A stretch of DNA of 64,000 nucleotides from DATFVJ01 sp963851085 (GTDB taxonomy: Bacteria > Actinomycetota > Actinomycetes > Streptosporangiales > Streptosporangiaceae), in the NCBI GenBank assembly GCA_963851085.1, contig CAWKNX010000018.1, positions 496,001 to 560,000 on the forward strand, in the 5' to 3' direction. This document shows, one piece after another, positions 1 to 8,419 of this stretch (positions are counted from its first letter, which is position 1; each line of letters starts with the position of its first letter). Below the pieces are notes generated by a model. That model did no database searches and was not told the DNA's origin. It saw only the letters and a program-made list of their open reading frames with translations. Both the position numbers and the translations under genes were made by a program.

Positions 1-253
1 CCCGGAACGCCGCGCATTGTCCGGGCTGGCCTCTCCAGCCTCAACGGTGCTTCGCATCCCGCTGCGCGGGACGCGCCTACGGCGCGCCGTTGACCCTGGA
101 GACCTCTGCCAGCCCAGCGGGCCTGACGGCGAGGGCCAGGCCGTAGGCCAGGCCCGGAGGCGCGCGGCAAACCTACGCAGTGTCAATGCATGGTTTGCAA
201 GCTGTCCCGGATCTCCTGCCGACTTTTGTATCTAGCTGTATTACAGTGCCCAC

Positions 254-574
254 ATGAGCCAACCTGTCGGCGCACTCAACTACTCTCAGCTGTCAGACCA
301 GCTTGAGCAGCTGTCGGCTGAGATCCCAGGTGCAACAGCCAAGGTGCTGGCCTTCGCTTCCAAGGAGCAGATCGCAGCCCGCACAGCAAAGGCGCAGGAG
401 GATGCTTTCGCCGATGCATGCGCCGCTGTATGGGAGCAGGTAGCCGACAGTCCGGAGGATGTGCGGCAGCGGGTTCGGGCCAGCCTAGACAAGATCATGG
501 AAATTGTGGAAGACCTGTCGGATGCAGCCGCAGCTGCCGCCTGGGAGGCAGCACATCCGGACTACGCAGACTAG
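254..574 (+). CDS. Probable antitoxin partner of a RelE/ParE-type toxin
   Basis: A 106-residue acidic, alanine-rich, almost entirely helical protein with no membrane segment. It is called an antitoxin mainly by position: it ends 21 bases before a RelE/ParE-like toxin on the same strand. The ATG is the only sensible start, and the sequence before it is AT-richer than the surroundings, as expected for a promoter. No recognisable DNA-binding fold is visible, so the family (RelB, ParD or other) is not assigned. A general hypothetical protein is the alternative. Confidence 0.6.
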   Translation: MSQPVGALNYSQLSDQLEQLSAEIPGATAKVLAFASKEQIAARTAKAQEDAFADACAAVWEQVADSPEDVRQRVRASLDKIMEIVEDLSDAAAAAAWEAAHPDYAD

Positions 575-595
575 TTCCCACCCGAACATACTGTA

Positions 596-874
596 TTGTC
601 TCCGCTCGTGGCGGAGGGTTATCAGGTGAAGTGGGATCGTGCCGCTGAACGAACTCTTGCCCGGCTGCCCGCCGAGGCGCAGGAAGCACTGCGGAAGATC
701 GCCGGTGATCTCGCTGCTAATCCGTGGCCGGACGGTTGCATCAAGATGGTGGGCACAAAGGCACAGTGGAGGAAGCGCACCGGCAACTATCGCCTGGTCT
801 GGGCAGTGTCCAAACGAGAACAACTGATCACCATAGTTGCTGCCGATGACCGCGGCCGCGTCTATCGGACATAG
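596..874 (+). CDS. RelE/ParE-family toxin
   Basis: A 92-residue basic protein with the RelE/ParE layout: N-terminal KWDRAAERTLARLP helix, a central stretch with WRKRTGNYRLVW (the usual Arg-rich beta strand followed by R-hydrophobic-W), and a C-terminal strand ending DDRGRVYR. Members of this superfamily either cleave mRNA on the ribosome (RelE) or poison gyrase (ParE); the sequence alone does not separate them. TTG at 596, GTG at 608 or GTG at 626 could each be the start; the GTG at 626 begins directly at the conserved core. It forms a pair with the preceding antitoxin-like gene. Confidence 0.75.
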   Translation: MSPLVAEGYQVKWDRAAERTLARLPAEAQEALRKIAGDLAANPWPDGCIKMVGTKAQWRKRTGNYRLVWAVSKREQLITIVAADDRGRVYRT

Positions 875-1139
875 ACGCGGCAAGTAGGACTTTCGAAGGC
901 CATCCGCCTCCAGAGCCGTAAAGCCCTGCTGTCAACTACGTCTTGACAGTCGGCCGACGATCGGCTTGACGAGGTTATCCAAGGTAAGCTCGCCGCATTT
1001 TGGCCGCACAAGGACGCTCAACGTCACCGCCTACTGCGCACCAGTGAGCAGTGTTTCAGCAGCTCAGCAAGCAAATGGACAGGTAGCGGATACGCCTGTA
1101 GCTCTCTACGGATCAGATGGGCTCAGGTGCCAGATCAGC
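875..1139. other. Intergenic, no gene seen
   Basis: About 260 bases between the toxin gene and a small convergent gene. Open frames exist on the plus strand but show no recognisable family or codon pattern. Confidence 0.4.
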
Positions 1140-1409
1140 CTACGTCGTGCGTCGGCACTTGGCTGCCGCATCCGGCGACCTGTGGTTCACGGTACACGTG
1201 CCGTGATGGTAGATCGGCGACCTGCTCTTCGACCGCCGCTTCTTGGTGTTCAGCGAGCGCTCCACACCGTATACAGCGTTGCTGACCGGGTGCATGGCGC
1301 GCCTGGCCCGCTTGATGCTCTTGGGGGTGACTGCTCGTTTGACGGCGCGCCCAGGATGTGCGGCACGACGCACGCTGCGCGGGATGAAAAGCCGTGATAG
1401 GAAGCCCAC
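1140..1409 (-). CDS. Small basic protein with C-terminal HGTC/AAAKC motif
   Basis: An 89-residue very basic protein starting with GTG. The N-terminal half is rich in Arg/Lys/Pro. The C-terminus reads YHHGTCTVNHRSPDAAAKC, a short Cys/His arrangement I associate with small actinomycete and actinophage hypothetical proteins. The two Cys and three His could bind zinc, but this is inference. No operon partner is visible. The conserved-looking C-terminus and favourable composition are why I keep it and reject the longer overlapping frame on the same strand. Confidence 0.5.
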   Translation of the reverse strand: MGFLSRLFIPRSVRRAAHPGRAVKRAVTPKSIKRARRAMHPVSNAVYGVERSLNTKKRRSKSRSPIYHHGTCTVNHRSPDAAAKCRRTT

Positions 1410-2452
1410 GCGGAAATGGTAGCCCTGATCGGGATCTACGTCTCCGATTCGCGGGCAACGCGGCTATAGCCGGTATAGCGCTTCGCAAGCCAGCCGTGAC
1501 ACCCTGACCTGAGGTGTGGCCTGAAACTACGTCCCAAGCAACCCGGCACTGGCCGCGAGCGATCGAGTAACCAAGTGAGTAACAACCGCCACCGCCAGCG
1601 GCGGACGCCCGCGGACACTGACGGACGGTGGCCTCCAGGTCAAGCGTCATGCAGACCTGGTAATCGGCACAACGACTTGGCTTCGGGACGAAGAGGCCGC
1701 TAGCACCGAGTGCGCGGCGGACCAGCGGGCACATCCAGGGCACATGGCAGCGGGAACAAGCCAGAAGCGATGAGAAGCACCGAGACCTTACGCCGCAGGT
1801 CATAGCACTTGGCTGCCAGGCATCGCAGGTCACGGCAGACCCGTGTTATTTCCAGCGGAAGTGACGCTGGCCGGGTCGCTGATGGGACACAGCTACTACG
1901 CCGCAGTCAAGACGACGGGCCGTACCGCAGGAAGTACAGCAACGGGGGCACACAACCGCTGACGGCGGCGACCGTGGCCGCCCGAGCTGGCCGGGCACGA
2001 CGGCGGAATGCCCAGCACTGCCGCTAGTTCAAGACGAAGAGGTCCACCTTGTTCAGCCGGCTGCCGAATTAGGCCGTATCTGGATCAAGGCGGCGCCGCA
2101 AGCGGCGCCGCTGGCCCGGCTCCCGCGCCGGGCTCAGCCTTGGGGAGGCCCGCCCGGCGGAAGCCGGGCCATGGCCGCAGGGCGCGCAGATCAAATGGCT
2201 CACAGGCCATGCAGCCCGGTGCAGGGCACAGCCCTCTTCCTCGGCGGTCTAGTGTCCAGCTCGCGGTCGCCGGGTCAAGGGCGGCCCTGCGGGTCGTCGC
2301 ATGCGATCGGCTGACACCGACCCTGGACCCGGTTCCCACTCGCACGGATCTTGGCGCCTGCGGGGAAAACGGGGAAGGGCAGGAAGACCGGGTAGTCAGG
2401 GAGGCGGGGTCGAACATGTTGCAGGCGCGCGAAAAGTTGGGCGCGGGACCAG
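1410..2452. other. Degenerate region without a supported gene
   Basis: About 1 kb with only low-complexity or shadow reading frames. It contains the palindromic repeat listed at 2083-2150. Long frames here are rich in R, P and G in all readings, typical of non-coding high-GC sequence. Confidence 0.5.
2083..2150. repeat. Palindromic repeat, copy 1
   Basis: Contains an 8-bp perfect inverted repeat (GGCGCCGC - AA - GCGGCGCC, 2092-2109) preceded by GATCAAG and followed by CTGGCCCGG. The same arrangement recurs at 20229-20295 with a 3-base loop, so this is a dispersed element of at least two copies. Confidence 0.55.
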
Positions 2453-2650
2453 TTGACCCTGTACGTGAACCCCAAGACATATTTCCCGGTGCGGATCTCC
2501 GGGTCGGGGTACACGTACGGCGGCCCGGCACCCAGTACATACTCCACATCCGTGACCGACATACAGCGGCTGCGGCCGACCGCTGCCAACATCGCCAAGA
2601 CCCTGGTCACCATCCCCAACGAATTCCGCCAGGAACCGGCAAGTTCCCCA
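2453..2650 (+). pseudogene. C-terminal remnant of a CU044_5270-type actinobacterial protein
   Basis: The reading frame gives LYVNPKTYFPVRI, later a run of Thr/Ser and then PTAANIAKTLVTIPNEFRQ. This resembles the C-terminus of the CU044_5270 family, hypothetical membrane-anchored proteins of actinomycetes that end with a 'VTIPxGFR' segment. The N-terminal membrane and central parts are missing. The homology runs directly into an IS1380 remnant in another frame, so this is a truncated gene tail. Family assignment is from memory of the motif. Confidence 0.4.
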
Positions 2651-2896
2651 GCCACCAGTTCGCCCTCAACCGCGCGTGGCTGGCCGCCGCGCTGACCGCC
2701 GCCACCCTGCTCGCCTGGCTCAAATGCTGGCCCTCGACGGCGACCTCGCCAAAGCCGAACCCAAGACCCTGCTACCGCATCCTCCACGCCGCCGGCCGCC
2801 TGGCGCCGGCACCTCAAAGTCGCCGCCAACTGGCCCTGGGCAGCAGCGATCGTGACCGCCTGGAACCGGATCAGCGCCCTCCCGCAAGCCCCCTGA
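2636..2896 (+). pseudogene. IS1380-family transposase, C-terminal fragment with frameshifts
   Basis: Pieces of an IS1380 transposase C-terminus appear in two frames: NRAWLAAALTAATLLAWLK, then RILHAAGRLA, then (another frame) WPWAAAIVTAWNRISALPQAP and a stop at 2894-2896. The intact family ends in this way, with the last DDE helix lying upstream. At least two frameshifts separate the pieces, and nothing of the catalytic core is present. It is an inactive relic. Confidence 0.6.
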
Positions 2897-3091
2897 CCAG
2901 CACGAAACCGTCCCTGCGATCAAGGAAGGACACCCGGGGGCCCGTGGAAACCCCGGCCACCTGCCGCCAGCCGGGCCACCGTCATCACCGCACCCTAAAA
3001 TCAAGATCCACTACGCGGCCCGGGAGCCATCCCAGGCCAGCGACCAATCAGCGTGAATGATCAGGGCTAGCTCGCGCCGCCGTGCCGATTG

Positions 3092-3670
3092 TCAGCGTAT
3101 GAACCGGTTGCGGAACCTGTCCACATGCAATGTCTGCCCGCGGAGCAGGCCAGTCTCGATCTCGGTGGGATACGTGGTGCCGTCCTCGTACAGCAGGTGG
3201 CCGAAATAGAAGGTGCCGGGTGTTGTGGCCGCTTCTCGTTCCAATGCCCGGAACCGTTTGCCCTGGCTGGACCAGCCGCGGTTCAGCTCCCGGCGCTGCC
3301 GGAAGATGTTCGGGCCGAACTCGCCTCCGGAAAGATGGGGGATGAGCCGTCCGCGGTCCACCAATGTGCCGTCGGGGTCGGGCGGCAGCGGGAATCCGCG
3401 CTGGTAGGAGACATCGCGTTTGCCGACTGTGGCTGGTGTTATGGTCCAGGCCGCCAGTGTGCGATCCTCCTGCTCTGCTCCCACGGCACTCGCCAGGTCG
3501 AACAGGTAAGTGGCTCCAGACTGCACGAATTGCAGCAGGGAGCAATCCGGGAATTGATGTTCGTAACGCTCCGCCACTGCGTCGAGCAGCGCCGCGCCAA
3601 GATCGGCAGGTGCTAGCGGCTTCCGGAGGCCACGCACCAGCCCTGCGTAGTCCACCGACAACTGGGTCAT
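3092..3670 (-). CDS. DNA/RNA non-specific endonuclease-domain protein
   Basis: A 192-residue protein. Residues about 105-175 read DRGRLIPHLSGG, then NIFRQRRELNRGWSSQGKRFRALER and YFGHLLYEDGTTYPTEIE. The DRGxLIPH motif, the later N-R-x-W and a terminal hydrophobic strand are the signature of the beta-beta-alpha-metal style 'DNA/RNA non-specific endonuclease' family often used as toxin domains. His in LIPH would be the general base and Asn in NIF or LNRGW the metal ligand; this is from family knowledge. The N-terminal 90 residues are unassigned. No signal peptide or secretion tag is visible. Confidence 0.6.
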   Translation of the reverse strand: MTQLSVDYAGLVRGLRKPLAPADLGAALLDAVAERYEHQFPDCSLLQFVQSGATYLFDLASAVGAEQEDRTLAAWTITPATVGKRDVSYQRGFPLPPDPDGTLVDRGRLIPHLSGGEFGPNIFRQRRELNRGWSSQGKRFRALEREAATTPGTFYFGHLLYEDGTTYPTEIETGLLRGQTLHVDRFRNRFIR

Positions 3671-3907
3671 CCCGCTGTTCTACCTGCTGGTCAGTAGTGG
3701 GCGACACGAAACGCCGGTTCAATGCCGCAACGGGGGTCGCCAGGCGAACGGCGTCAACTCGGCACCCTCTACGCGCTGACTGCGGCAAGAGCGGTCGACC
3801 CTGGGGATCGCATGCACGCCCTTTGCCTCAAGCACCACGCGCGTCGGCCGCCGCCCCGCCGCTGCCGATTCAGGGGAGCCAAACGGGGAACCAATGCCCG
3901 GCAGATG

Positions 3908-4315
3908 TCAGGCCACCGGGCCACAACCGGCCATGGTTTGCGCAGCTAGCTGGCCTATCAGGCGGCGCCCAGCCACATGCAGCGACGCCACGTATGCGCC
4001 TGAAAAGCGGAAGGTCGGTAGTCCGGCCCCGCCCCTGACCACCAGCTCAACAACCGACTGAAGAGGGCCTGACCAGCGCAAACGCGGGTTGGGGCACTCG
4101 GCGGTTGGAATCCACAAGTGGCATGTGATGGTCTGTCTGTGGCCGTGGTTGACCGTTGCCACTGCAACCTCCTTGCCGACAGGTAGCAGTTCAACCGACC
4201 AGTCGGGTACCTTAGACCTGTCAGTGACTAGTTCCGCATTGGTCAGGTGGGAGCATGCGCCGATTGTTCGGCCCACTTTTTTACGGGGCCTCGCATGCTT
4301 TCGATCTAGCCGCAA
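3908..4315 (-). CDS. Possible small hypothetical protein upstream of the nuclease
   Basis: A 135-residue frame on the same strand as the nuclease and 238 bases upstream of it. Residues 38-125 alternate hydrophobic and polar in a beta-rich pattern (VELLPVGKEVAVATVNHG, VVELVVRGG, TFRFSGAYVASLHVAG) that looks more protein-like than the neighbouring frames. No family is recognised. An accidental frame remains quite possible. Confidence 0.3.
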   Translation of the reverse strand: MRLDRKHARPRKKVGRTIGACSHLTNAELVTDRSKVPDWSVELLPVGKEVAVATVNHGHRQTITCHLWIPTAECPNPRLRWSGPLQSVVELVVRGGAGLPTFRFSGAYVASLHVAGRRLIGQLAAQTMAGCGPVA

Positions 4316-4959
4316 CTGAGTTTAGGCAACGTCGGCCACGATCCGTTGCGGACGTTGCCCGTGCGACCGAGAGCCTAAGACGAAGAGCATTGTCCTCGTC
4401 CGAGCAGCTGAGCGCCGAGGACGCCAGGATTGAGCACAGTCAGACACAGGCAAGAGCTGAGAATCAAATTCATTCCAATCGCTTGTTTGTCGGCTCTCTC
4501 CCATTCACTGTTACTGATGACGACTTGCGGGCAGTGTTCGCCGCTGCGGGAGAGGTTTTGAGCGCTAAGGTAATAATGGACCGCTATACGGGTCGGTCAA
4601 AAGGATTTGGTTTTGTCGAGATGGCTCATATTACGATAGACGATATTCTCTTGCTTGACGGGCACCCAATAGGGGGTCGCCGAATCAAGATAAACAAGGC
4701 CAAAGCGATGCCGGAGCGACCCCCCCGCTCCTCGTGGTACCCAGGCGAGGGCGATCGGAACCTGAGACTCTCTGACATAGCGCCCGAGCGGGACCAACCA
4801 GCGGCCGAAACGCCCGAGGTGGTCCAACCACCGGCTGAAACGTCGGAAGCCGAGGAAATCGGTTCAATGGTAGACGAAATCTTCGTAGATGTACAGATCG
4901 TTTGGGAAGGCACCGACAAGGCCCGACAATCTGACGAACTTCTCCGTTCAAGGCGGTAG
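4255..4959 (+). CDS. RNA-recognition-motif (RRM) protein
   Basis: A 234-residue protein. Residues about 82-155 form an RRM: RNP2 is RLFVGSLPF and RNP1 is SKGFGFVEM, each with the aromatic residues that stack on RNA bases. Between RNP1 and the last strand (GGRRIKINKAK) the segment is several residues shorter than usual, so helix 2 is compressed. The N-terminal 80 residues are basic and helical and the C-terminal 75 are acidic and Pro/Glu-rich. The gene is AT-richer than its surroundings and lies three bases before a membrane protein gene, suggesting co-expression. RRMs are common in cyanobacteria and sparse in actinomycetes. An internal start after residue 40 is possible. Confidence 0.8.
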   Translation: MRRLFGPLFYGASHAFDLAATEFRQRRPRSVADVARATESLRRRALSSSEQLSAEDARIEHSQTQARAENQIHSNRLFVGSLPFTVTDDDLRAVFAAAGEVLSAKVIMDRYTGRSKGFGFVEMAHITIDDILLLDGHPIGGRRIKINKAKAMPERPPRSSWYPGEGDRNLRLSDIAPERDQPAAETPEVVQPPAETSEAEEIGSMVDEIFVDVQIVWEGTDKARQSDELLRSRR

Positions 4960-4962
4960 GAA

Positions 4963-5358
4963 ATGGAACGGACAAAGGAAGTGCGAGCAACTGAGCCGCC
5001 AAGCACGACCATAGAATCTTCAGTTACCCGCGCAGAACAACACGTCATGTGGCTTGATCGCCAGGAAACCTACTTGACCTGGACCGGCCTTATAATGGCC
5101 TTTATTCTTGCGCTTTCGTTTCTTGCTGTATCCGCCTGGCTCATAAACTCTGGAAATGCAGTAAGCGGTACGATCATAGGCACGGTCGACCTCGTAGCGC
5201 TGGTCACCGTATTCATCACCGGTCGAACTAAAGGGCGAGCTGAGGAAAGGGAGAGCCCTACGTCGAAGCCGGAGGTCCAGATACCCCCCGCCGAGATGTT
5301 GCAACCGGCAGCTCAGAGGGTCCCGGCCAACCCTGGTCCTCCTTCATCTTCCTCATAG
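4963..5358 (+). CDS. DUF2335-like two-helix membrane protein
   Basis: 131 residues. Two hydrophobic segments at about 41-62 (WTGLIMAFILALSFLAVSAW) and 68-88 (SGTIIGTVDLVALVTVFITG) are joined by a short Asn/Gly turn. An N-terminal RxEQHxMWLDRQE helix precedes them and a polar Pro/Glu/Ser tail follows. This is the DUF2335 layout: a predicted membrane hairpin of unknown function often found on mobile DNA. It starts three bases after the RRM gene stop, so the two form an operon. The AT-rich composition matches the RRM gene and not the flanks. Confidence 0.65.
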   Translation: MERTKEVRATEPPSTTIESSVTRAEQHVMWLDRQETYLTWTGLIMAFILALSFLAVSAWLINSGNAVSGTIIGTVDLVALVTVFITGRTKGRAEERESPTSKPEVQIPPAEMLQPAAQRVPANPGPPSSSS

Positions 5359-5384
5359 CTGCCGGTCCCCTGGTGAGCGGCAGC
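5358..5384 (+). terminator. Hairpin after the RRM-DUF2335 operon
   Basis: GCTGCCG (5358-5364) pairs with CGGCAGC (5378-5384) around a 13-base loop, starting on the last base of the DUF2335 stop codon. There is no T-run, as is common for actinomycete terminators. Confidence 0.5.
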
Positions 5385-5639
5385 CGGGTCCAGGGCCAAT
5401 GCCACTTAGCCTATCTGGCGATCATGGCTCTGACTTCGGGCAGGGATCTCTCACAGCCTTCTCACGGACTGGCCGGACAGCGCCGGACTATGGCGTCTGT
5501 GCCGGACATCCGGCAGATCCTGACCTGCGGTTCTGGATTGCGACGTACTGGCCGGACAGGTTGCACTGATCTACAGATCTAGAGGTTGGAAGTTCAGATC
5601 CCACGCCTCATCGGTGTGGCCCGCGGCCCGGTAGGCGGC

Positions 5640-6285
5640 GGCGAGGTTGTTGCGCGTTAGATCAATTAGGCCCAGCGTGCCCGATCACGTGTTCGGCCGG
5701 GGATCGTCACGGTTACCGCCTGGCAGCGGCGGGACGTGCGGCTGGGCTCTGCTGAGATCCGCGAGCCGCGTCGCTAGCGCGAGATCAAGGCGGTCGCGGA
5801 GGCCAACAGCGCCGTGGCCGCGGAAGTCCTGGAGCGGGTGCGAGAGCGAGAGCCGGCGTTCCTTGAACGGCTCGTGCTGAACGTCTTGACTGCGCTGGGA
5901 TACCGCCGACGCGGCCAGGTCCGCCGAGCACCTAGGCCGATCCGGCGATGGCGGCCTGGACGGCGTGATCCGCCAGGACCCGCTCGGCCTGGACCAGATC
6001 TACGTGCAGGCCAAGCGGTACGCCGCCGCGCATACGGTCGGCCGCCCTGAGATCCAGGGGTTCGTCGGCGCCTTGCACGGCGCCCAGGCTGACCGCGGTG
6101 TCTTCATCACCACGAGCAGCTTCACCAGCGAGGCCATCACCTACGCCGACCGCGTGGCCGCGCGGGTCGTTCTCATCGACGGCATTACACTGGCGCAGCT
6201 CATGGTCACCCATAACATCGGCGTTCAAGACCGGGAAACATACGTCATCAAGCGCGTGGACGAAGATTTCTTCGAAGAAACGTGA
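5640..6285 (+). pseudogene. mrr: Frameshifted Mrr-type restriction endonuclease
   Basis: The last 106 codons read cleanly as an Mrr catalytic domain: QDPLGLDQIYVQAKRY (the D/E-x-Q-x-K active-site strand), VGRPEIQGFVGALHGAQADRGVFITTSSFT and a hydrophobic C-terminal strand. The preceding HLGRSGDGGLDGV, carrying the catalytic Asp, is in the same frame. The upstream helix ERVREREPAFLERLVLNVLTALGY is in a different frame, so one frameshift lies near 5905. An in-frame TAG near 5774 breaks it further. Mrr enzymes cleave methylated DNA; this copy has lost a continuous N-terminal winged-helix part. Confidence 0.7.
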
Positions 6286-6901
6286 ACCCCCGCCAAGGTA
6301 CCTGCCAGGCGGGCCGCATAGGTGGCGCGGTCATGAGGCGAACTCGCAGGCACCCAGTTGTCCTCCTCGCCGCTCGATTGTCTCGGCCGAGTCCGCCGTG
6401 TCCAGTGTGACAGTCCGCCGTGTCCAGGCCAAGCCGCTACGCGGTCGCTTCGCGAGCCTGGACACGGCGACCACGGCCCGAGGGACAGCAGCTATCGAGG
6501 AGGATGGGGGAGGAGCAGGGCACGGAATCGGCATGGGTGAGGTCAGGATCGCCGGGCCATTAGCGGGCCATTAACCCCGGTGAAGAGCGGTCTCTCGCGG
6601 CTGCTCGCGGACACCCGCCCCGCAGGTCAGGCCACGTGACAGGCCCGGACGGCACAGATTCCCAAGCTGACAGTGCGAGTTCGGCCTTCCTCGCTGCTCC
6701 ATGGTCTTGGGGCGAGGGCCTACGGAGAGGGCGTACGGAGTAGAAAGCCGCAGATCACGATGCGGTTGCGCTAACCGATTTGCTAACGAGATTGCGCGGG
6801 ACGGGAGAGACGCGGCGGTAGGCAAGAGACGACTGGCGGTCCCTGGCCTGGTCGCCGAGACACGCACGCACGCTGGAGACCAGGAAGACGCGCGTCGTAT
6901 G
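6286..6901. other. Intergenic, no gene; includes repeat arm upstream of tRNA fragment
   Basis: No supported gene. The stretch 6771-6901 resembles 7918-8049 (both contain CTAAC..ATTGCTAACGAG-like and GACGCGCGTCG segments), so the sequence on the left of the first two tRNA fragments is a diverged direct repeat of about 130 bases. Confidence 0.45.
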
Positions 6902-6947
6902 GCTCATAACCCAGAGGTCGCGGGTTCAAATCCCGCCCCCGCTACCA
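6902..6947 (+). repeat. 3' half of tRNA-Met(CAT): att-type fragment, copy 1
   Basis: 46 bases running from the anticodon loop (CTCATAA) through the 3' anticodon stem CCCAG, the variable loop, a T arm with GCGGG/CCCGC and loop TTCAAAT, the acceptor strand CCCCGCT and ACCA. The 5' half is absent. The three C residues after the loop fit the G-C pairs typical of initiator tRNA. Integrative elements use exactly this 3' half as attachment core. It recurs at 8050 and 36593. Confidence 0.75.
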
Positions 6948-6952
6948 AGGTC

Positions 6953-6984
6953 AGAGGCCTCTTCCGATCATGGAAGGGGCCTCT
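6953..6984 (+). terminator. Hairpin downstream of tRNA fragment, copy 1
   Basis: AGAGGCC...GGCCTCT enclosing TTCC GATCAT GGAA forms an interrupted stem just after the tRNA 3' end. A related hairpin follows the tRNA fragment at 36593, so it probably belonged to the original tRNA transcription unit. Confidence 0.5.
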
Positions 6985-7075
6985 GGCATGTCGTTTGCTA
7001 ACGAGGCCCGAGTCCGGACAGGCCTTGTTGCTGCTGCGAGCGCTGGGCGGATCGCCCAGATAGTGCCGGTGCATT

Positions 7076-7089
7076 GCTACGCATGTAGC
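7076..7089. promoter_or_regulatory. Palindromic operator of TA pair, copy 1
   Basis: GCTAC-GCAT-GTAGC, a perfect palindrome 20 bases before the antitoxin ATG, followed by another GCTAC half-site at 7096-7100. It is preserved exactly at 36776-36789 while surrounding bases differ. Phd/VapB-type antitoxins repress their own promoter through such sites. Confidence 0.5.
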
Positions 7090-7109
7090 GGGTTGGCTAC
7101 ACTCGTTTC

Positions 7110-7364
7110 ATGACTGCTATCCCTGCACGCGATCTCCGCAACCACACCGCAGAGGTTTTGCGACGGGTGGAGGCGGGCGAGGAGATCGAAGTCCTCAAGG
7201 ACAATCGGCCTGTGGCGAAGATTATCCCGCTTTCGCGGCGGCGGGAGTGGCTGCCCGCAGCAGAGATCGGCCAGGAGCTCTTGCGGCTGGGGCCGGATAC
7301 CACTGGCCTGTCGGAGGAATTGCAGGCGGCCCTCACTGAGACGACTGACGACATCTCGTGGTGA
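7110..7364 (+). CDS. Phd/YefM-type antitoxin, copy 1
   Basis: 84 residues opening AIPARDLRNHTAEVLRRVEAGEEIEVLKDNRPVA, the standard Phd/YefM fold in which a short N-terminal DNA-binding domain is followed by a flexible toxin-neutralising tail (here residues 45-84). The stop overlaps the start of the PIN toxin, so the two are translationally coupled. Near-identical to the copy at 36810-37064, with a handful of substitutions. Confidence 0.85.
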   Translation: MTAIPARDLRNHTAEVLRRVEAGEEIEVLKDNRPVAKIIPLSRRREWLPAAEIGQELLRLGPDTTGLSEELQAALTETTDDISW

Positions 7365-7753
7365 CTTCCCGGCGAGCGCTGGCCGATACGTCCATCTTCA
7401 TCGGTCTTGAGGCCACGCGGTTCGACGTCGGCCGGTTCGCCGATTTTGAGTGGGGCGTTTCTGCGGTCACTCTAGGTGAGTTGCGCCTTGGCGTGCTGCA
7501 AGCCCAGAATCCGGAAGCTGCCTCCCGGAGACTGTCGACCTACCAGCTCGCGCAGCGATTCGAGCCGCTCACCGTAGACGAAGCAGTGTCTGAAGCCTGG
7601 GCGCTGCTGGTCTCCCGGCTCCGTGCGGCGGGGCGCAAGGCGCCGATCAACGACAGCTGGATCGCCGCCACGGCGATCGCTCATGGCGTTCCGATCGTGA
7701 CGCAAGATTCCGACTACGACGGCATGCCCGATGTCGAGGTCATGAGGATCTGA
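7358..7753 (+). CDS. vapC: PIN-domain toxin (VapC-type ribonuclease), copy 1
   Basis: 131 residues. The PIN acidic residues are visible: ADTSIFIGLE near the N-terminus (first Asp and following Glu), TLGELRLGVL (second acidic residue), NDSWIAATAIAHG (third Asp) and TQDSDYDGMP near the C-terminus (fourth Asp). PIN toxins are Mg-dependent RNases, many cutting tRNA. It starts inside the antitoxin gene with GTG. The whole TA module is duplicated at 37058-37453. Confidence 0.85.
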   Translation: MVTSRRALADTSIFIGLEATRFDVGRFADFEWGVSAVTLGELRLGVLQAQNPEAASRRLSTYQLAQRFEPLTVDEAVSEAWALLVSRLRAAGRKAPINDSWIAATAIAHGVPIVTQDSDYDGMPDVEVMRI

Positions 7754-8049
7754 CGTGGCCCGGAGACTGACGCATGCCAATGCCGAGGCGAGCTGGTCAT
7801 CGACGTACAGGTGGGCGGCGATGTCATCAACAGTGACCGGTCCTGGCCGACTGCTCCTAGGCACGCAACTCTGAGGACAGGGAGCGATCAGGAAGCCGCA
7901 GGCCATGACATCGTGCTGCTAACGGAATCGCTAACGAGGCCGTGCGGGACGGGGGAGACGCAGCGGGGTGTAGGAGACGCCTCCGGCCCCCTTCTCTGGT
8001 CAATAAGACGAACGGGCACGCCAGAGACACGGACGACGCGCGTCGCACT

Positions 8050-8095
8050 GCTCATAACCCAGAGGTCGCGGGTTCAAATCCCGCCCCCGCTACCA
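8050..8095 (+). repeat. 3' half of tRNA-Met(CAT): att-type fragment, copy 2
   Basis: The 46 bases are identical to copy 1, again without a 5' tRNA half. The sequence to the right differs from copies 1 and 3 and carries no TA pair, so a different element boundary lies here. Confidence 0.75.
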
Positions 8096-8263
8096 CGAAG
8101 CACCAGGTCACAGGCCTGATCGCCAGCCACGGCGGCCGGGCCCTGATCATTTGAGGGGCAGGATGTGGGCAGGACTGGGCGGCAGCGTGCCAGATTCTGT
8201 CGGACAGATCATCACCAGATGGGCACATTTGGCGGCTAGCTCTGGGCCCTGTTGAACATGTGT

Positions 8264-8399
8264 CAGTTCTCAGCCGGTGTGAAGCAGGCTCAGCTGATCT
8301 GAAGTGGGGAGTTCGTTGTCTCATCTGGTTTGAAGCAGTGAGCTGGTTGTCTCACTTGATCTGTGACACGCCGGTGGTTGTCTCACCCGGTCTGAAGCA
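8264..8399. repeat. Array of ~23-bp repeats at a Tn7-like transposon end
   Basis: Repeats of consensus GTTGTCTCAyyyGrTyTGAAGCA begin at 8315, 8346 and 8377, exactly 31 bases apart. A degenerate copy begins at 8284 (again 31 bases before 8315) and another good match (TCTCAGCCGGTGTGAAGCA) covers 8268-8286. They lie just before a TnsA-like gene fragment. Tn7-family ends carry several TnsB-binding sites of about this size, so this is probably the TnsB-bound end of an element. The exact terminus is not resolved. Confidence 0.6.
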
Positions 8400-8419
8400 T
8401 CGCGCGTAGCGTTACGGGT

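Noticed and set aside
1135..1833. A 232-residue minus-strand frame
   Set aside because: It overlaps the better-supported small gene at 1140-1409 in another frame and shows no motif or regular hydrophobic pattern.
2008..3060. A 350-residue plus-strand frame
   Set aside because: It is an accidental fusion: only a short internal part belongs to the IS1380 remnant, and the rest is R/P-rich low complexity.
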